A DNA stretch of 64,000 nt. Origin: Epiperipatus broadwayi (taxonomy: Eukaryota; Onychophora; Udeonychophora; Euonychophora; Peripatidae). The notes beneath the pieces were generated by a model, which saw nothing but the letters and a program-made list of their open reading frames with translations, did no database searches and was not told where the DNA came from. A program made the translations under genes and the position numbers. Shown in pieces: positions 10,871-20,989 of this stretch. The DNA lies in assembly GCA_028023455.1 (NCBI GenBank), contig JAQFVV010006275.1, positions 680,001 through 744,000 on the forward strand, given 5' to 3'. How positions within the stretch are numbered: the first letter of the stretch is position 1; each line of letters opens with the position of its first letter.

Positions 10871-11785
10871 TGGATTGATAATGGTCGATGTTGATGATGA
10901 CAGAGAATCTATGCCTTGCCATTATAGATCCTATTTATTATTTAATTTATTTATTTTTTACTATACTACAAATTAAGTAACCAGCTCTAAAACGAGAAAG
11001 ATCTATAGGTCACATTTCTCCCTAGCTTTTTAGATGTTAACCCCTCCGTTTACCTATTATTGGCTCAAAAGAAAACGGCAAAATATCGCAGGACATGTGT
11101 GTGTATGTAGCTATATTTAATTAGGTTTGGAATAAGAGACAAAAATAGACACTTAAAATAATATAAATATAATTAAATTTATTTACAATATTTAAACACC
11201 TTACATGATACAGATAAAATACATATATATATTTAAGCAACTATGTATTCATATCGGAGAAAATTGATTTAATTAAATTGTATTTAAATTATAAACTCTG
11301 ATCGACTATATATTCATATCCGATAAAATTCATTTAATTAGATTGTATTTAAATTATAAGTTCTGATATGCTTACATCCAATTTAAAACAATTATATAAT
11401 TAATATTATTTAATTATAATAATATAAATGGAGATTGGAAAAATATCAATTGATAAATAGATATACAGTATATCAATGTTGTAAAAAAAATATCATCGAT
11501 TATTAATTGAATACAAAATCAATTTTAAATCATATCTGCTTTAGCATTCATAAAAAAAAAAAAAAATTATGTTTAGAAGAAATAAAAAATAATAATAATA
11601 ACATCTATTTAAAGGGAAAATAACATGTTAAAATTATTAGCTGCATACTGCTATCGATATTATTATTTCTTTTATTAAAGGCCTTTTAATTACCATAACA
11701 TCAGATTCTAATTTAACATTTTATTAACTTACAGGTTTAAACCTTTTTAAAAAATTGATCTGTAAGACAGTTTTAAGGTTTGACT

Positions 11786-11893
11786 ACTGGATTGTTTTTT
11801 TTTATGTGAAATGCGTTGACCGGGAAGCGAACCCGAGCCAGCTGTTTGGAAGGCAGCTATGCTAACCACTAGTCCACCAAGCCACTGGTTTAT
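11786..11893 (-). mobile_element. tRNA-Gly-derived SINE / retro-pseudogene
   Basis: On the minus strand a tRNA-like head (11883-11812) is followed by ATTTCACAT and an A-rich tail (about 11810-11795). ACTGGATT at 11786-11793 and ACTGGTTT at 11884-11891 look like a slightly diverged target duplication. Repeat copy 1 lacks the whole block. The short tail after the tRNA end resembles that of the SINE at 30256-30366. Confidence 0.7.
11812..11883 (-). tRNA. tRNA-Gly(UCC)-like pseudogene
   Basis: The 72-nt minus-strand sequence has a clear A box (TGGACTAGTGGTTAGCAT), an anticodon loop CTTCCAA (anticodon TCC, Gly) and a B box GGGTTCGCTTCCC. It matches the animal tRNA-Gly(UCC) pattern and ends GTCAACGCA. 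The acceptor stem is poorly paired at positions 2 and 3 (5' GGCTTGG against 3' TCAACGC), and the A tail and flanking repeats point to a retroposed copy. I treat it as a SINE head, not a working tRNA gene. Confidence 0.7.
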
Positions 11894-12572
11894 TTTCTTC
11901 TGCATTCATGAATAGGAAGGAAGAAGTTATGTGAAAGACCGCAGGTATAATAATTATTTATCCTCGATGGTCAATGCAGGTAAAAAGGAGACATTTCTGA
12001 AACTGAAATTTGTAGGAGACTATATAATAACTTGAGATTTGACTTGTCACTAATTGGAAAAAAATATGATAATGAGATTTTCTGCTAGTGCATTATTTTC
12101 CATGTTAACTCTATTGATAAACTTTACAAATTATCATTCTAGTCAGCTTAATTTTATAATGCTGTTACACAGAATTATTTGCTTGTTGAAATAATCCAAC
12201 AATCCTTCATATTAAGGATATTAAAATTCTTTTAAAAAAAAAAAAAAGCGGTCACAGCTTCTTTTTTAAGCAAAAAACTAACATCTCTCGCTACCTTTTT
12301 CTTTATGAACCCTAAGATTATATGTAATCATTGCAGGAACTTTTATTTATTATTTTACATTAGTTTAAACAAAACAAAAAAAAAAACAAGTTTCTTTAAA
12401 AAAAATTGTTATCTCTTGCTGGTATAAATAAGTTTGAAATAACTTGTGACTGTTAAAAAAAATTTCTGATCCAAGAATATTTACTTATATTATTTCTTTT
12501 CCCTTTTTTAACATAGCTATGTTATTGTACAAATGAAAATCTTGTATTGTCAGACTAGTTTTTTTTTTTTAA

Positions 12573-13123
12573 AAAAAAAGTAGTCTTAACTTGTACAGTA
12601 CATATGTAAAGTAAAAGATGTGTTAGGGGCCACTATTGTTATATGTAGAATATATATCATTTCTGTCTATTCCTACTTTTTCTCATTTTTGAATACATTG
12701 TATTATAATTGTAATAATAATTATGAATACATGTGGATATGGAAACCTACACGTCTGTTTGGATAAGGTTAATGCAATATTCTGTATGCATATATGTTGT
12801 GTATTCATATGTTATACATACAAGAATAAGTTAGACTGTTCTATAAGGCATAAATTACTTGAGTGATTAAAAGATCAAAACTACTTCATTTTCTAATTTA
12901 AAGTGTTTTATTGCAACGATCAGTTTTTATAATTTTTGTTTTATTCTAATTTATTTTTATCATTTATTTCAAGATATTTTCAGTCTTACATAATTTTTTG
13001 TTATTCCATATTATTACCTACAGATAGATACATCAAAACTCTCTCACTCTTGCTTATATTTTTATTTTCATCAAATAATCAAGGTTAACAACAATTTTAA
13101 TTCTTTGTTTTAAACAAAATAAG
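12573..13123. other. AT-rich stretch, no gene seen
   Basis: Nothing recognisable beyond low-complexity AT-rich sequence. Confidence 0.4.
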
Positions 13124-13508
13124 GTTATTTAACAATTCAAAACAAAGCAAAACTCTCCATACAGTAGTGCCATCTTGTGCCAACAAGAGCAATCAATGGA
13201 TGCCAGAAGGCTTGTGCATAAAATCCCTATCTAGTGCCTGGCTTGTGGCCTTCGTCAGTGAGGAGCCTTGGATCTGAGAGCACTGCACCTAGATCTTAGG
13301 ATCTAATGCAACCCTCTAGCAACCACCTTTTAACTCTACTTAACTATAAAACTATGAGAATTAAATTGAAAACACACTAATATTGGATGAGTAGGCACTA
13401 GATAGGGATTTTATGCACAAGCCTTCTGGCATCCATTGATTGCTCTTGTTGGCACAAGATGGCACTACTGTATGGATAGTTTTGCTTTGTTTTGAATTGT
13501 TTAATAAC
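13124..13508. mobile_element. Foldback MITE (family FB, copy 1)
   Basis: Two ~115-bp terminal inverted repeats (13124-13239 and 13393-13508) are nearly identical and enclose a ~150-bp middle. The arms contain AAAACTCTCCATACAGTAGT and GGATGCCAGAAGGCTTGTGC. Related copies lie at 49080-49206 and, twice, at 60793-61560. There is no open frame of note. The nearly perfect arms suggest recent mobility or gene conversion. The ~45 bp to the right (13509-13553) are also conserved beside the other copies, so the mobile unit may be larger. Confidence 0.88.
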
Positions 13509-14209
13509 AATTATGTGCTAGTATGAGATAGTGATCATGTGATGTTTAAAGGTTATTTAAATATTTAAATCATTTAGAGTTTATGATTCTACTTTGCTTT
13601 AATTAAAATAATTGATGAGTTGTGTGCTAGTATGCAGCTAAAGTGAAGTTTGAGCTTTAGAGTTATACATTAAGCACTTTTGAAGCTTATGCTGATTTAT
13701 AAAGAATATAGTTTGGGAAGCTTATAAAGGAGGGGGTTGGGTTAAATTACAGTGTTATCAGAAAGAGCTGGTTTAGATATAAATGTAGATGTAGAGAAGG
13801 AATGGGTCTGTAAAATTAATCGTAAGTTATTTATAACAGTAATGGAAAAGAAAGAGTTAAAAGAGCTTATAAAAGAGTAGTTAGGATAGGAGAAATTGTT
13901 AAAATTGGATATTTGAATATGCATTTTGATAGGAGACCAGAAAAGTGGCTGGAATTAAACAAAGCACTTAAAAATACTAGTGGTAGTGGAAACACCTCTA
14001 AGAGAAAAACTTATACTGGAAGACTTAGTATGGCAAATTATAAATAGAAAAGAAAAAAGGGTTAGTGGTATAGGAGTTATGTCAAAAAACCATTTAAATG
14101 CTGTTAAATGTCAAGAACATTTGTAGTTTGAGATAAGGTTAGAAAGACCAAAAATGGATAGTGTATATAGCTACTTGGAGATAATCAAACTATAATGGAA
14201 TGGAACAGT

Positions 14210-14693
14210 ACCATATATGAATGTCTAGTTAAGGATATATGGAGGTTTGAAGAAAAGGGGGAGAGAGTAATGGTTTAGGGAATGTGAATGAACATATTGA
14301 AAAAAATAATGATGTAGATAACAAGAATGGACAGCTTTGAAGAATTTTGGTCTGAGAGTGAATTTGAGCATTGGAAATTTGTCAGATATTTATGAAGGAC
14401 AATACACATGGTTTAGAAATAATGTATTTCACACAATAGATTATATATTAGTAGAGAAAGAGGGAATGAATAAAGTTTGGAAAATTAAATTGTTTGATAA
14501 TGAAAAGAGAGTTTGTTATAGTGATCATAATTTCATTATACTAGAAATGGTTAGTAATGTGATGGAAAATAATAGTGAAAGTAGAAAGAATGGTGAAAGA
14601 TGTGGATGGAAAATGAATGATAAGAATAAGTTAGAAAAATATAAAATAAAAGTTGAAGAAACCACGAAAGAATTGGTTGGGGATGAATTATAA
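14210..14693 (+). pseudogene. Nested LINE endonuclease relic
   Basis: The C-terminal half of an APE-type endonuclease. Upstream pieces in another frame read YECLVKDIWRFEEKGERVMV followed by a GNVNEHIE motif (the position of GDFNAHIG, here degraded). The main frame 14337-14693 (118 residues) reads GQYTWFRNNVFHTIDYILV near residues 21-40 and then YSDHNFIILEM, holding the terminal SDH catalytic pair. It ends at a stop at 14691-14693, followed by shifted frames. The region upstream to 13740 is weakly coding-like but not recognisable. Confidence 0.7.
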
Positions 14694-14898
14694 GGACTGG
14701 TGTGGTAAAGTAGAAAAAGTGGCAAATATGGTTTTAAATGATAATATTCAGAAGAATAAAAGTAATAGGAAAGTCAAGTTAGTAAAAGTGTAAAAGATAG
14801 TAGGAAAGCTTGGAGAGAATATAAATGTGCTATTAAGAACAAAAAAAGTGAAGAAGATGTTAATGTTAAATGGGAAAGTATTTTTTTAAAAAAAGAAG

Positions 14899-15339
14899 TT
14901 GGCAAAAATAGATAATTATAGAGAGAGAATGAAATTGAATAGTAAATTGTTGGAGGATATTAATAAAAATGCAAGAGATGGGAGTAAAAAATTTTGGAAA
15001 TATATTAAAAGAAGGAATGTAGAGAAGAGAGAAATAATATTATTAGATGATGAGGAAATAGAGTGTAGCTCTAGAGAAAAATTAGAGACAGTCTTAAATA
15101 AGTATGTAATGGATATAGAAAAGATGTTAGATGCGAAGAACAGAGTGATAACAAACATAAAAGCATATAGTAATGGTAATGCTATGTTTACAGAAAATGA
15201 ATTAAATGGGACAGAGAAGAAATTGAAAACTGGAAAGGCAAGAGGTTTGGATGGATGGGGAGCAGAGATGGTAATGAATTTAGGACACGGCAATATTAAA
15301 TCTATTATCATGTTTTTAATATGTCACAGAAGAGAGTAA
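14899..15339 (+). pseudogene. Nested LINE linker and RT start
   Basis: A 146-residue frame. The first half is lysine- and asparagine-rich, including KKFWKYIKRRNVEKRE. The second half, LKTGKARGLDGWGAEMVMNL, corresponds to the K.GKA.G.DG motif that opens the reverse transcriptase of non-LTR elements. A frameshift follows after 15300. The following RT fingers can be recognised at about 15350-15400 in another frame as LFKSKGKDHRKLK. Confidence 0.7.
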
Positions 15340-15399
15340 TATAAGAGTAAGGCTACTATTTAAAAGCAAGGGTAAGGATCATAGAAAGTTAAAGTAGAC

Positions 15400-16160
15400 C
15401 GATAGAAGTAACGTGAGTGTTATATAAAGTTTTCCCATATATGTTGGCTGGAAGTGTTGCAAAGTGGATAGAAGAAAATAATATAATGGATGAAATGCAA
15501 AGAGGTTTTTGAATGAATAGGCATACAGAAGATAGTTTATTTGTAGTTACACAACTTATAGATATGAGTAAAAATACAGGTAGATAGTTTTATATAGTTT
15601 TTATCCATATAGAAAAGGCATGTGATAGAGTAAATAGAAATAGATTATGGTTAAGTTTACTAAATTTGGGAATGGATGGAGCTTTTTATTAAGACATTAT
15701 ATGAAAATAATTACTATACATATAACTTAGGTAATATAGAATCAATTAAATTTAAAAGTGGTGTGTGATTAAGTTAAGGATGCCTTATGTCGCCTACTTT
15801 GTTTTTGCTGTATTTGAGAGAAATGGAGAAAGCAATAGAAAGACTAGCAAGAGGGGTAGAGGTAGAATTAATATGTGGCAAGGGATTATATACATTATCG
15901 GGTTTTTATTTGCAGATAATGTCTTCTTGTGCACAGAAAGAAGGGAAGATATGGAAATTATGCTGAGGACATGTGCAAGTGTTGGTAAAGAGATGGGGAT
16001 TAAATTTAGTGAAGAAAAATCAAAAGTAATGATGATTAATACTGGAGAAAGAGAAGACAAAGAATTTTTATTGGGGAATATAAAGTTAAGCATGGTCAAT
16101 AGGTACAACTGTTTGGGAATTGTCTTAAATAATCAGAGGAATTGCTTGGAGGAATGCTGA
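15400..16160 (+). pseudogene. Nested LINE reverse transcriptase palm, inactivated
   Basis: Pieces in several frames read EMQRGF (15495), TEDSLFVVTQLIDMSKNTG (15527-15583), a motif A FIHIEKACDRVNR (15598-15637) and a motif C FLFADNVFL (in the 15765-16160 frame). Two catalytic positions are lost: the motif A Asp reads His, and the second Asp of FADD reads Asn. Motif B lies near 15770-15790 as SQGCLMSP after a frameshift. These changes, with stops and frameshifts, make this copy dead beyond doubt. Confidence 0.75.
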
Positions 16161-16263
16161 AAATAATCGATAAATGATGCAAAGAAAAAAATGGGAATGA
16201 TAAAGAAATTAACAGTATTATTCATGTAATAAATATGATATAGAAAAAATTGTATGGAAGGGA

Positions 16264-16960
16264 ATGTCAATAGCAGAGTTAACCTATGGTAATGATGTAT
16301 TATGTGTTAGCAAAGGGATGTTAGATTATTTAGAAAAAGGACAAAGAGAAGTAGGAAGACATGCATTAGATGCAGATGGGTGGATGGAAAAGGAAGCAAT
16401 TCAAAGAGAAATGGGATGGTCAAGTTTTTATATGAGAGATGCAAAAAGCAAAGTGAAAATGTTTGGTAGATTGCAGTTTATGGATAATAAGAGAATAGCC
16501 CAAATAGTATTTAATTGGGTTATGAGTAAAGGGCAGGCAACAAGATGGATGAGAAGGATAGTATGGTATGCAGAAGATTTGGATAAAGAATTTATGTTAA
16601 TATACTTGTACAAAAGATAGGAAGATTGTTTTAGGAGAATTGTTAAGTGTTATAGTGGCAAGGCATGACAGAATAGATGCATTAATAAAGAATAGGGAGT
16701 TGAGAGATGGGGAACTATTATGGAGAGTAAAAGGAGTTTAAATATATATAAAAGTAAATGAAATATTGGGTGCAAGTTTATTTATGATAATAGCAAGGAA
16801 AGTAATTTACTATTTAAGTCTCAAACAGGATCTTTAGCAACAAGGGAATATACACGTAAATGGAAAATTTTTAGATGATTTAGTCTGCAAGTTGTGTAAG
16901 GAAGTCATAGAAAATATTAGGCATCTGTTAATTGAATGTAAATGCCTGAAAACAGAAAGG
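16264..16960 (+). pseudogene. Nested LINE C-terminal region with Cys/His motif
   Basis: The frame 16264-16620 (118 residues) begins MSIAELTYGNDVLCVSKGML, the LTYGNEVW-type segment after the RT palm, and continues with a helical part including WVMSKGQATRWMRRIVWY. After a shift, 16870-16945 reads VCKLCKEVIENIRHLLIECK, a C-x2-C-x8-H-x4-C arrangement seen at the C terminus of many non-LTR ORF2 proteins, thought to bind nucleic acid. Small frames further on (16942-17130) are part of the same decaying tail. Confidence 0.65.
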
Positions 16961-17371
16961 GTACAAATAATGAAGTTGTGAGAGTGATTATACAGAAAGT
17001 GGGTTATTGGTTTTATGCTAGGTTTAGGAAAAGAAAAGGGAGATTTGGATATAAAGGCCATGGAATTGACAAAGACTATGTTGTGGAAATGGGATGGAGC
17101 TGGATAGAGAAGAATATGAGAAAAACATAGGGTGGAGAATGGAGTGGGAAGGTAGTGGCTAATAAGTTTCTCTGGGAATAGTGACTGAAAGATTCCTGAC
17201 TCCGTATAAGGTAAAATCATAGTGCATCACATCACATATTCATAGTTGGGATAAAACTGGGATATAGTGGAATAGGGTATTGTGATTATTTATGCAGTAG
17301 GAGAAATTTAAATTTGAGTAGAATTGTTGAATATTAATTAGTGGTTAATTTCTATTATAAAATCCATTTTT

Positions 17372-17848
17372 TTGGAGAGAAGGAAGGATGATTTTTTTTC
17401 AGTTAATATCTTGGGGGCAGTTAGCTATAAAGTATGCTTCTCTAATTTTTTTTCACCATCCGATCATAGATCATGGTTTCTCCTCCCATATATTCCCTTT
17501 CTCACTAAAAGTTACAAGAAAGTATTTTTATCTACATACCGCCTTGCCTACTGCACCCACCCTTCCTCCAATAGACTTTTAAATAACTCTAAAGATAAAG
17601 TAGATCCTCTCGCCCCCTACACTGTTTATAAATTCCAATACTCCCACACCAGATGTAATTCAACTTATTTTGGTGAATCTCATGCATCACTAGCCACTCA
17701 TTTATCTCAACACCAATACACCTACAAGAAAGCAACCACCAAATCAGAGTGCAGTTCAGGATTTTTCGACCACCAAAAATTAACTGGACACATATTCTCA
17801 CCAACCAGAGCAACTATTCAGTATATATATGTAGAGAACTCATGGTGA
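17372..17848 (+). CDS. Penelope-like GIY-YIG endonuclease domain
   Basis: A 158-residue frame. The first ~30 residues lie in the inverted-repeat arm and are probably not original protein. From residue 37, LLPYIPFLTKSYKKVF followed by THPSSNRLLNNSKDKV is the connector that precedes the endonuclease in Penelope-like proteins. The GIY-YIG core follows: YTVYKF at 83-88 (GIY strand), CNSTYFGES at 95-103 (YIG strand), then SLATHLSQHQ at 106-115 and FFDHQKLTGH at 131-140, the usual H...TGH ending. The Arg normally found in TRL reads His here (residue 110), so nicking activity is probably lost. No Penelope RT is present upstream, where the LINE now sits. The frame is uninterrupted, unusual in this window. 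Confidence 0.75.
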   Translation: MERRKDDFFSVNILGAVSYKVCFSNFFSPSDHRSWFLLPYIPFLTKSYKKVFLSTYRLAYCTHPSSNRLLNNSKDKVDPLAPYTVYKFQYSHTRCNSTYFGESHASLATHLSQHQYTYKKATTKSECSSGFFDHQKLTGHIFSPTRATIQYIYVENSW

Positions 17849-18183
17849 AAAATTAGTGATGCATACTTTATAGCTAACACCCCCAGGCTATTAATTGAAA
17901 AGTCTCATCTTTCCTCCACTTTAAAAAAAATGGGCTTTATAACACTAATTAACATTCAGCAAACTCAAATTTAAATTTCTCTTAAACCGCATACATATTC
18001 GCAATGCACTATGCCACTGCATCACTGTTTTATCCCAGCTATGAATACCAAAACACAAGCTTTTGAAAGCATTTAGCATATATTAAGACATCAACTCTAA
18101 AGCTCAAATTTCACTTTAGCTGCCTACTGGTACACAGCTCAACAATCAATTTAAATCATTAATATATCTCTATATGTTAAGAA

Positions 18184-18256
18184 TCCCATGGTATAATGAT
18201 TAGCATATTAACTTATTATTATCATAGCTAGTATACTGAATTCAGAATTTGGTAAA
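18184..18256 (+). tRNA. Decayed tRNA-like sequence
   Basis: TCCCATGGTATAATGATTAG resembles the 5' half and A box of tRNA-Glu/Gly, and TGAATTCAGAATTTGG sits at B-box distance. The stems are largely lost. It is probably an old SINE head or tRNA pseudogene. Confidence 0.3.
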
Positions 18257-18829
18257 ACTTACAAATTTCTTTTTGTTTCAAATAGGCTTAGTAGATTACC
18301 AACCTGTAACCAATTCAGATTGCTATATAAAATTACCAAATAGAAGTCTATCTAGAATTAAAATTGGAAAACTGCATTAGTAATGCTTTCTCTTGCACTA
18401 TTTTTTTTCTTTAAAAGACTGTTGGAGAGGTCTTTGCTCTAAAATCAACTATTTAAAGAATATTTTACCTTTTATTACTTGTTATATTTTTGTTATCCTA
18501 TAAACCATGGGAGTCAGAGGATCTCTCTATATCATTATCATTAATTGTTGTCATCACGTAATGCAATCTTTTTATGATGTGCATTTTTTTGCTTCTATAT
18601 TGTTGATTTATTTATTTATTTTTACTATAATAAAGCCAACATTTCTATCTTTTTATATTTAAATCATTTTCAGAGTGTTTTTATAAAATTTGCATCTATT
18701 TCATGACAATTACAAATAAAACTATATCAATGTTTTTGATACATATATATTTTTATAGCTGCTCTTATTGCATCTTCTATATATATTACCTATAAATAAA
18801 ACAATGGGTAATAACTCTAGATTCATTAT
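18257..18829. other. AT-rich stretch, no gene seen
   Basis: No open frame or repeat identified between the tRNA-like remnant and RTE copy D. Confidence 0.4.
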
Positions 18830-20107
18830 TTTCAACTATTATTCATCACCAAGCTTAATCCAGTTTTTCTGATCTTTAGCCTCACTTCTCCATGTCGTCT
18901 CTTATTGAATTCATTCATCTATCTAACATGTGTTCTCTTTCTAGGTCTTTTACAATTTCTTGGCATCCCATTTAAAATTTCAACTGTCCATCTGCAATCA
19001 TTGTTTTTAGAAATATGTCCAGCCCAGCGCCACCTCTGCCTCTTAATTCTTTCAATGAGGTCAGTAATACTGTTTGTTCTCTGACCATGTATTTCATTTA
19101 CAATCTTTTCTTTTTACTCTTAACATATATCTCTCCATACTTTATTGAGTGGTCTGAAATCTTTGTATTTCTCATCTTTTAAGTATCATGTCTCAAATCC
19201 ATAAATAAGAACTGATATTTGAAAATCGTATTTTATTATATATTTTATTTCTATCAAAAGCATTCCATCCAAGTTTAATTTTATGATGAATTTTATCTAT
19301 TAATTTCCACTGTATTAATAATATGACAAAGGTATTTGTAGTTGTTAATTTCATCTCATTCATCATAATCAATCTTTATTTTCTTCTTTTGAGGAAGTCC
19401 ATTCAACATTAGCTTCAATCTTCTTTAACATTTATCTTTAGTTCTACTTTCTTACTTTTATCTGATAACTCTTGCAACATTTCTTGAAGCTCTGAAGCAT
19501 TATTTTCAAAACTAATTACATCATCTGCAAAATCTTGATGGCTTAAATAATCTCCATTTACTTTTACTCTTAGCTTCATAATTTAATCCACAAAATTATA
19601 CTTGCAAAACTGCTGTAAAATGTTTTGGAGATATGGAGTCACTCTTCTCAATGTTAATCTTCATAGTATCATTATGGAATCTAATCATTGCTTTGCATTT
19701 TAATAAAGTTTCTTCAGAATTTGACTATATTCTGGGTCTATATCATAATAGTTGAATGCATTAATTACTGAAGAAATGCTTGTAGAATCAAATGCCTTTT
19801 CATAATCTATAAATTCAAAGCATAATGGCAACCTATATTCATTGGACTTTTCTATAACTTCTCTCAATACTTGAATGTGATTCAATATGCTAAACCACTT
19901 TTACATTCAGTTTTTTTCTTTGGGTTCGTTAAAATTCAAAGTTGCTGTAGACAATCGTATTTATCTTAGTAAAAATTTGGTGAAGACCTAATAAAAGACT
20001 GATAGGTCTGTAATTTCTGGTATTTTTATTGGCTTTTTAAAATATTAATAATAGTATTGCATTATTTCAATCATCTTCTATATTTTTATCATTTAGATAT
20101 TTGGTAT
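18830..20107 (-). mobile_element. RTE retrotransposon, 3' half (copy D)
   Basis: Minus-strand reverse transcriptase and C-terminal region of the same RTE family. It ends at 20107 in the middle of the RT fingers, at the exact point where copy E (27501-29014) begins. The frame 19700-19885 (61 residues) shows HIQVLREVIEKSNEYRLPLC and FIDYEKAFDS (motif A with catalytic Asp). DFADD can be read at about 19525-19540. Many indels break it. With copy E it makes one interrupted element. Confidence 0.8.
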
Positions 20108-20514
20108 TGTAACAGTTGTGTTACATGGCATACAATAATATAGTGTATGTATACAAATAAATATATAAAGTTGAAAGGAAAAGCAGAAATTAACACAGAC
20201 AAAAATGTTTTATAGTTATTTTCTACATCTCCCTGGAATAATCATAATAAAGATTAAGTAATTTTGAATTTAAAATTAAATTTTATTATAAATTAAATAT
20301 TTAAAATGATCTAATAAATATTTTTATTGAATTTTGATTTTGAAATTAAAATAATTGTAAGCATTTCTATTTTTAAAAATCTTTGTAGACCTTACTTTGA
20401 TAAAATTCCAAAGGATTAAAGTAAATTAAAATCAACTTTTTCCAATCAAGAGAGATAAGAAAAACAGTTCTTAATTAAGAACAGTTTTTAATTAATGTAT
20501 TTTTGCCACCCGCT

Positions 20515-20545
20515 ATAAAAAAGGGTGAATATAAAAGCAGTAGTA
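20515..20545 (+). promoter_or_regulatory. TATA-like promoter site
   Basis: CGCTATAAAAAAGGGTG followed by ATATAAAAGCAG gives a good TATA box about 410 bp inside the left end of the 7.4-kb insert. It could be the U3/R boundary of an LTR (inference only). Confidence 0.35.
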
Positions 20546-20989
20546 TGATGTTTCCAAATGAGTTTGGTTAGTAGTTTTTTTGTTGTAGTTTTTTGTAAGA
20601 GTTGGTTGGCAGTAGTTAGCAATTGGTTTTCAGAGCTATGCAGATAACTACTTTGAATTAGATGTAACTGAATTCAAGACAGTAGATCTAGCAGTAGGCT
20701 ACTGAAATTTAGATGCAACTGCATAGTGACCCAACTTCTTTGTTCTCTCTAGCCAGCTGGCCTGAAGTCTAAGTGAAACCAATTGAATATCAAAAGTTAC
20801 CTGATTAAACCTTTCTTGATTATGACAATCCTCGACTATATCTTGAGCTGGTATTTTCTGCCATCTCATAAATTTATACACATTTTTATTTTATTAAAAT
20901 TGTGTATCTGTTATATTATTTTAAAATAATTTTTAAAATATTATTTTAAGTTTTTTTATTTATCTTGAAGGAATCAGCATTCCTTCACA

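Larger units (their letters stand above)
7670..10901 (+). mobile_element. RTE-type retrotransposon, copy B (near full length)
   Basis: About 3.2 kb flanked by AGAGAAT on both sides (7663-7669 and 10902-10908), a likely short target duplication. The order is a 470-bp non-coding leader shared with copies C and E, APE endonuclease (8150-9050), linker, reverse transcriptase (9420-10250), C-terminal region, and a short 3' end closing in GATGTTGATGATGA. Stops and frameshifts are scattered through it, so it is inactive. It is inserted into repeat copy 2, so it is younger than that repeat's duplication. Confidence 0.9.
7458..12572 (+). repeat. Duplicated non-coding repeat, copy 2 (carries nested RTE and SINE)
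   Basis: This is the counterpart of 2105-3845. It is colinear after removing 7670-10901 (RTE copy B) and about 11795-11883 (tRNA-derived SINE). Comparison with copy 1 gives the pre-insertion sequence for both insertions. The 10909-11790 and 11892-12572 parts match copy 1 with moderate divergence and small indels. Confidence 0.75.
13691..17236 (+). mobile_element. APE-type LINE nested in the Penelope-like arm
   Basis: About 3.5 kb with, in order, an endonuclease relic, a reverse transcriptase relic and a C-terminal Cys/His motif. It interrupts an inverted-repeat arm that is otherwise continuous with the opposite arm at 17838-18158. Its 3' end carries GCATCACATCACAT, a short repeat-like tail. 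It differs from the RTE copies in sequence and in having a terminal zinc-finger-like motif, so it is a second family, closer to the CR1/L2/Jockey-like groups. The clade is uncertain. Confidence 0.75.
13597..18158 (+). mobile_element. Penelope-like element fragment with inverted terminal arms, split by a LINE
   Basis: The right arm (17838-18158) is the inverted complement of a left arm now in two pieces, 13597-13690 and 17237-17463. The 13691-17236 interval between them is a separate LINE. Between the arms lies a frame for a Penelope-type GIY-YIG endonuclease. Penelope-like elements are known for terminal repeats that can be in inverted orientation, so the structure fits a 5'-truncated copy flanked by inverted LTR-like repeats. 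Matching internal landmarks in the two arms include GAAATTTAAATTTGAGT, TTAGCTATAAAGTATGC and AGCTAAAGTGAA. Confidence 0.65.

Noticed and set aside
17237-18158. Hammerhead ribozyme in the Penelope-like arms
   Set aside because: Known Penelope-like repeats can carry one, but I could not find the CTGATGA...GAAA core with pairing stems in either arm.
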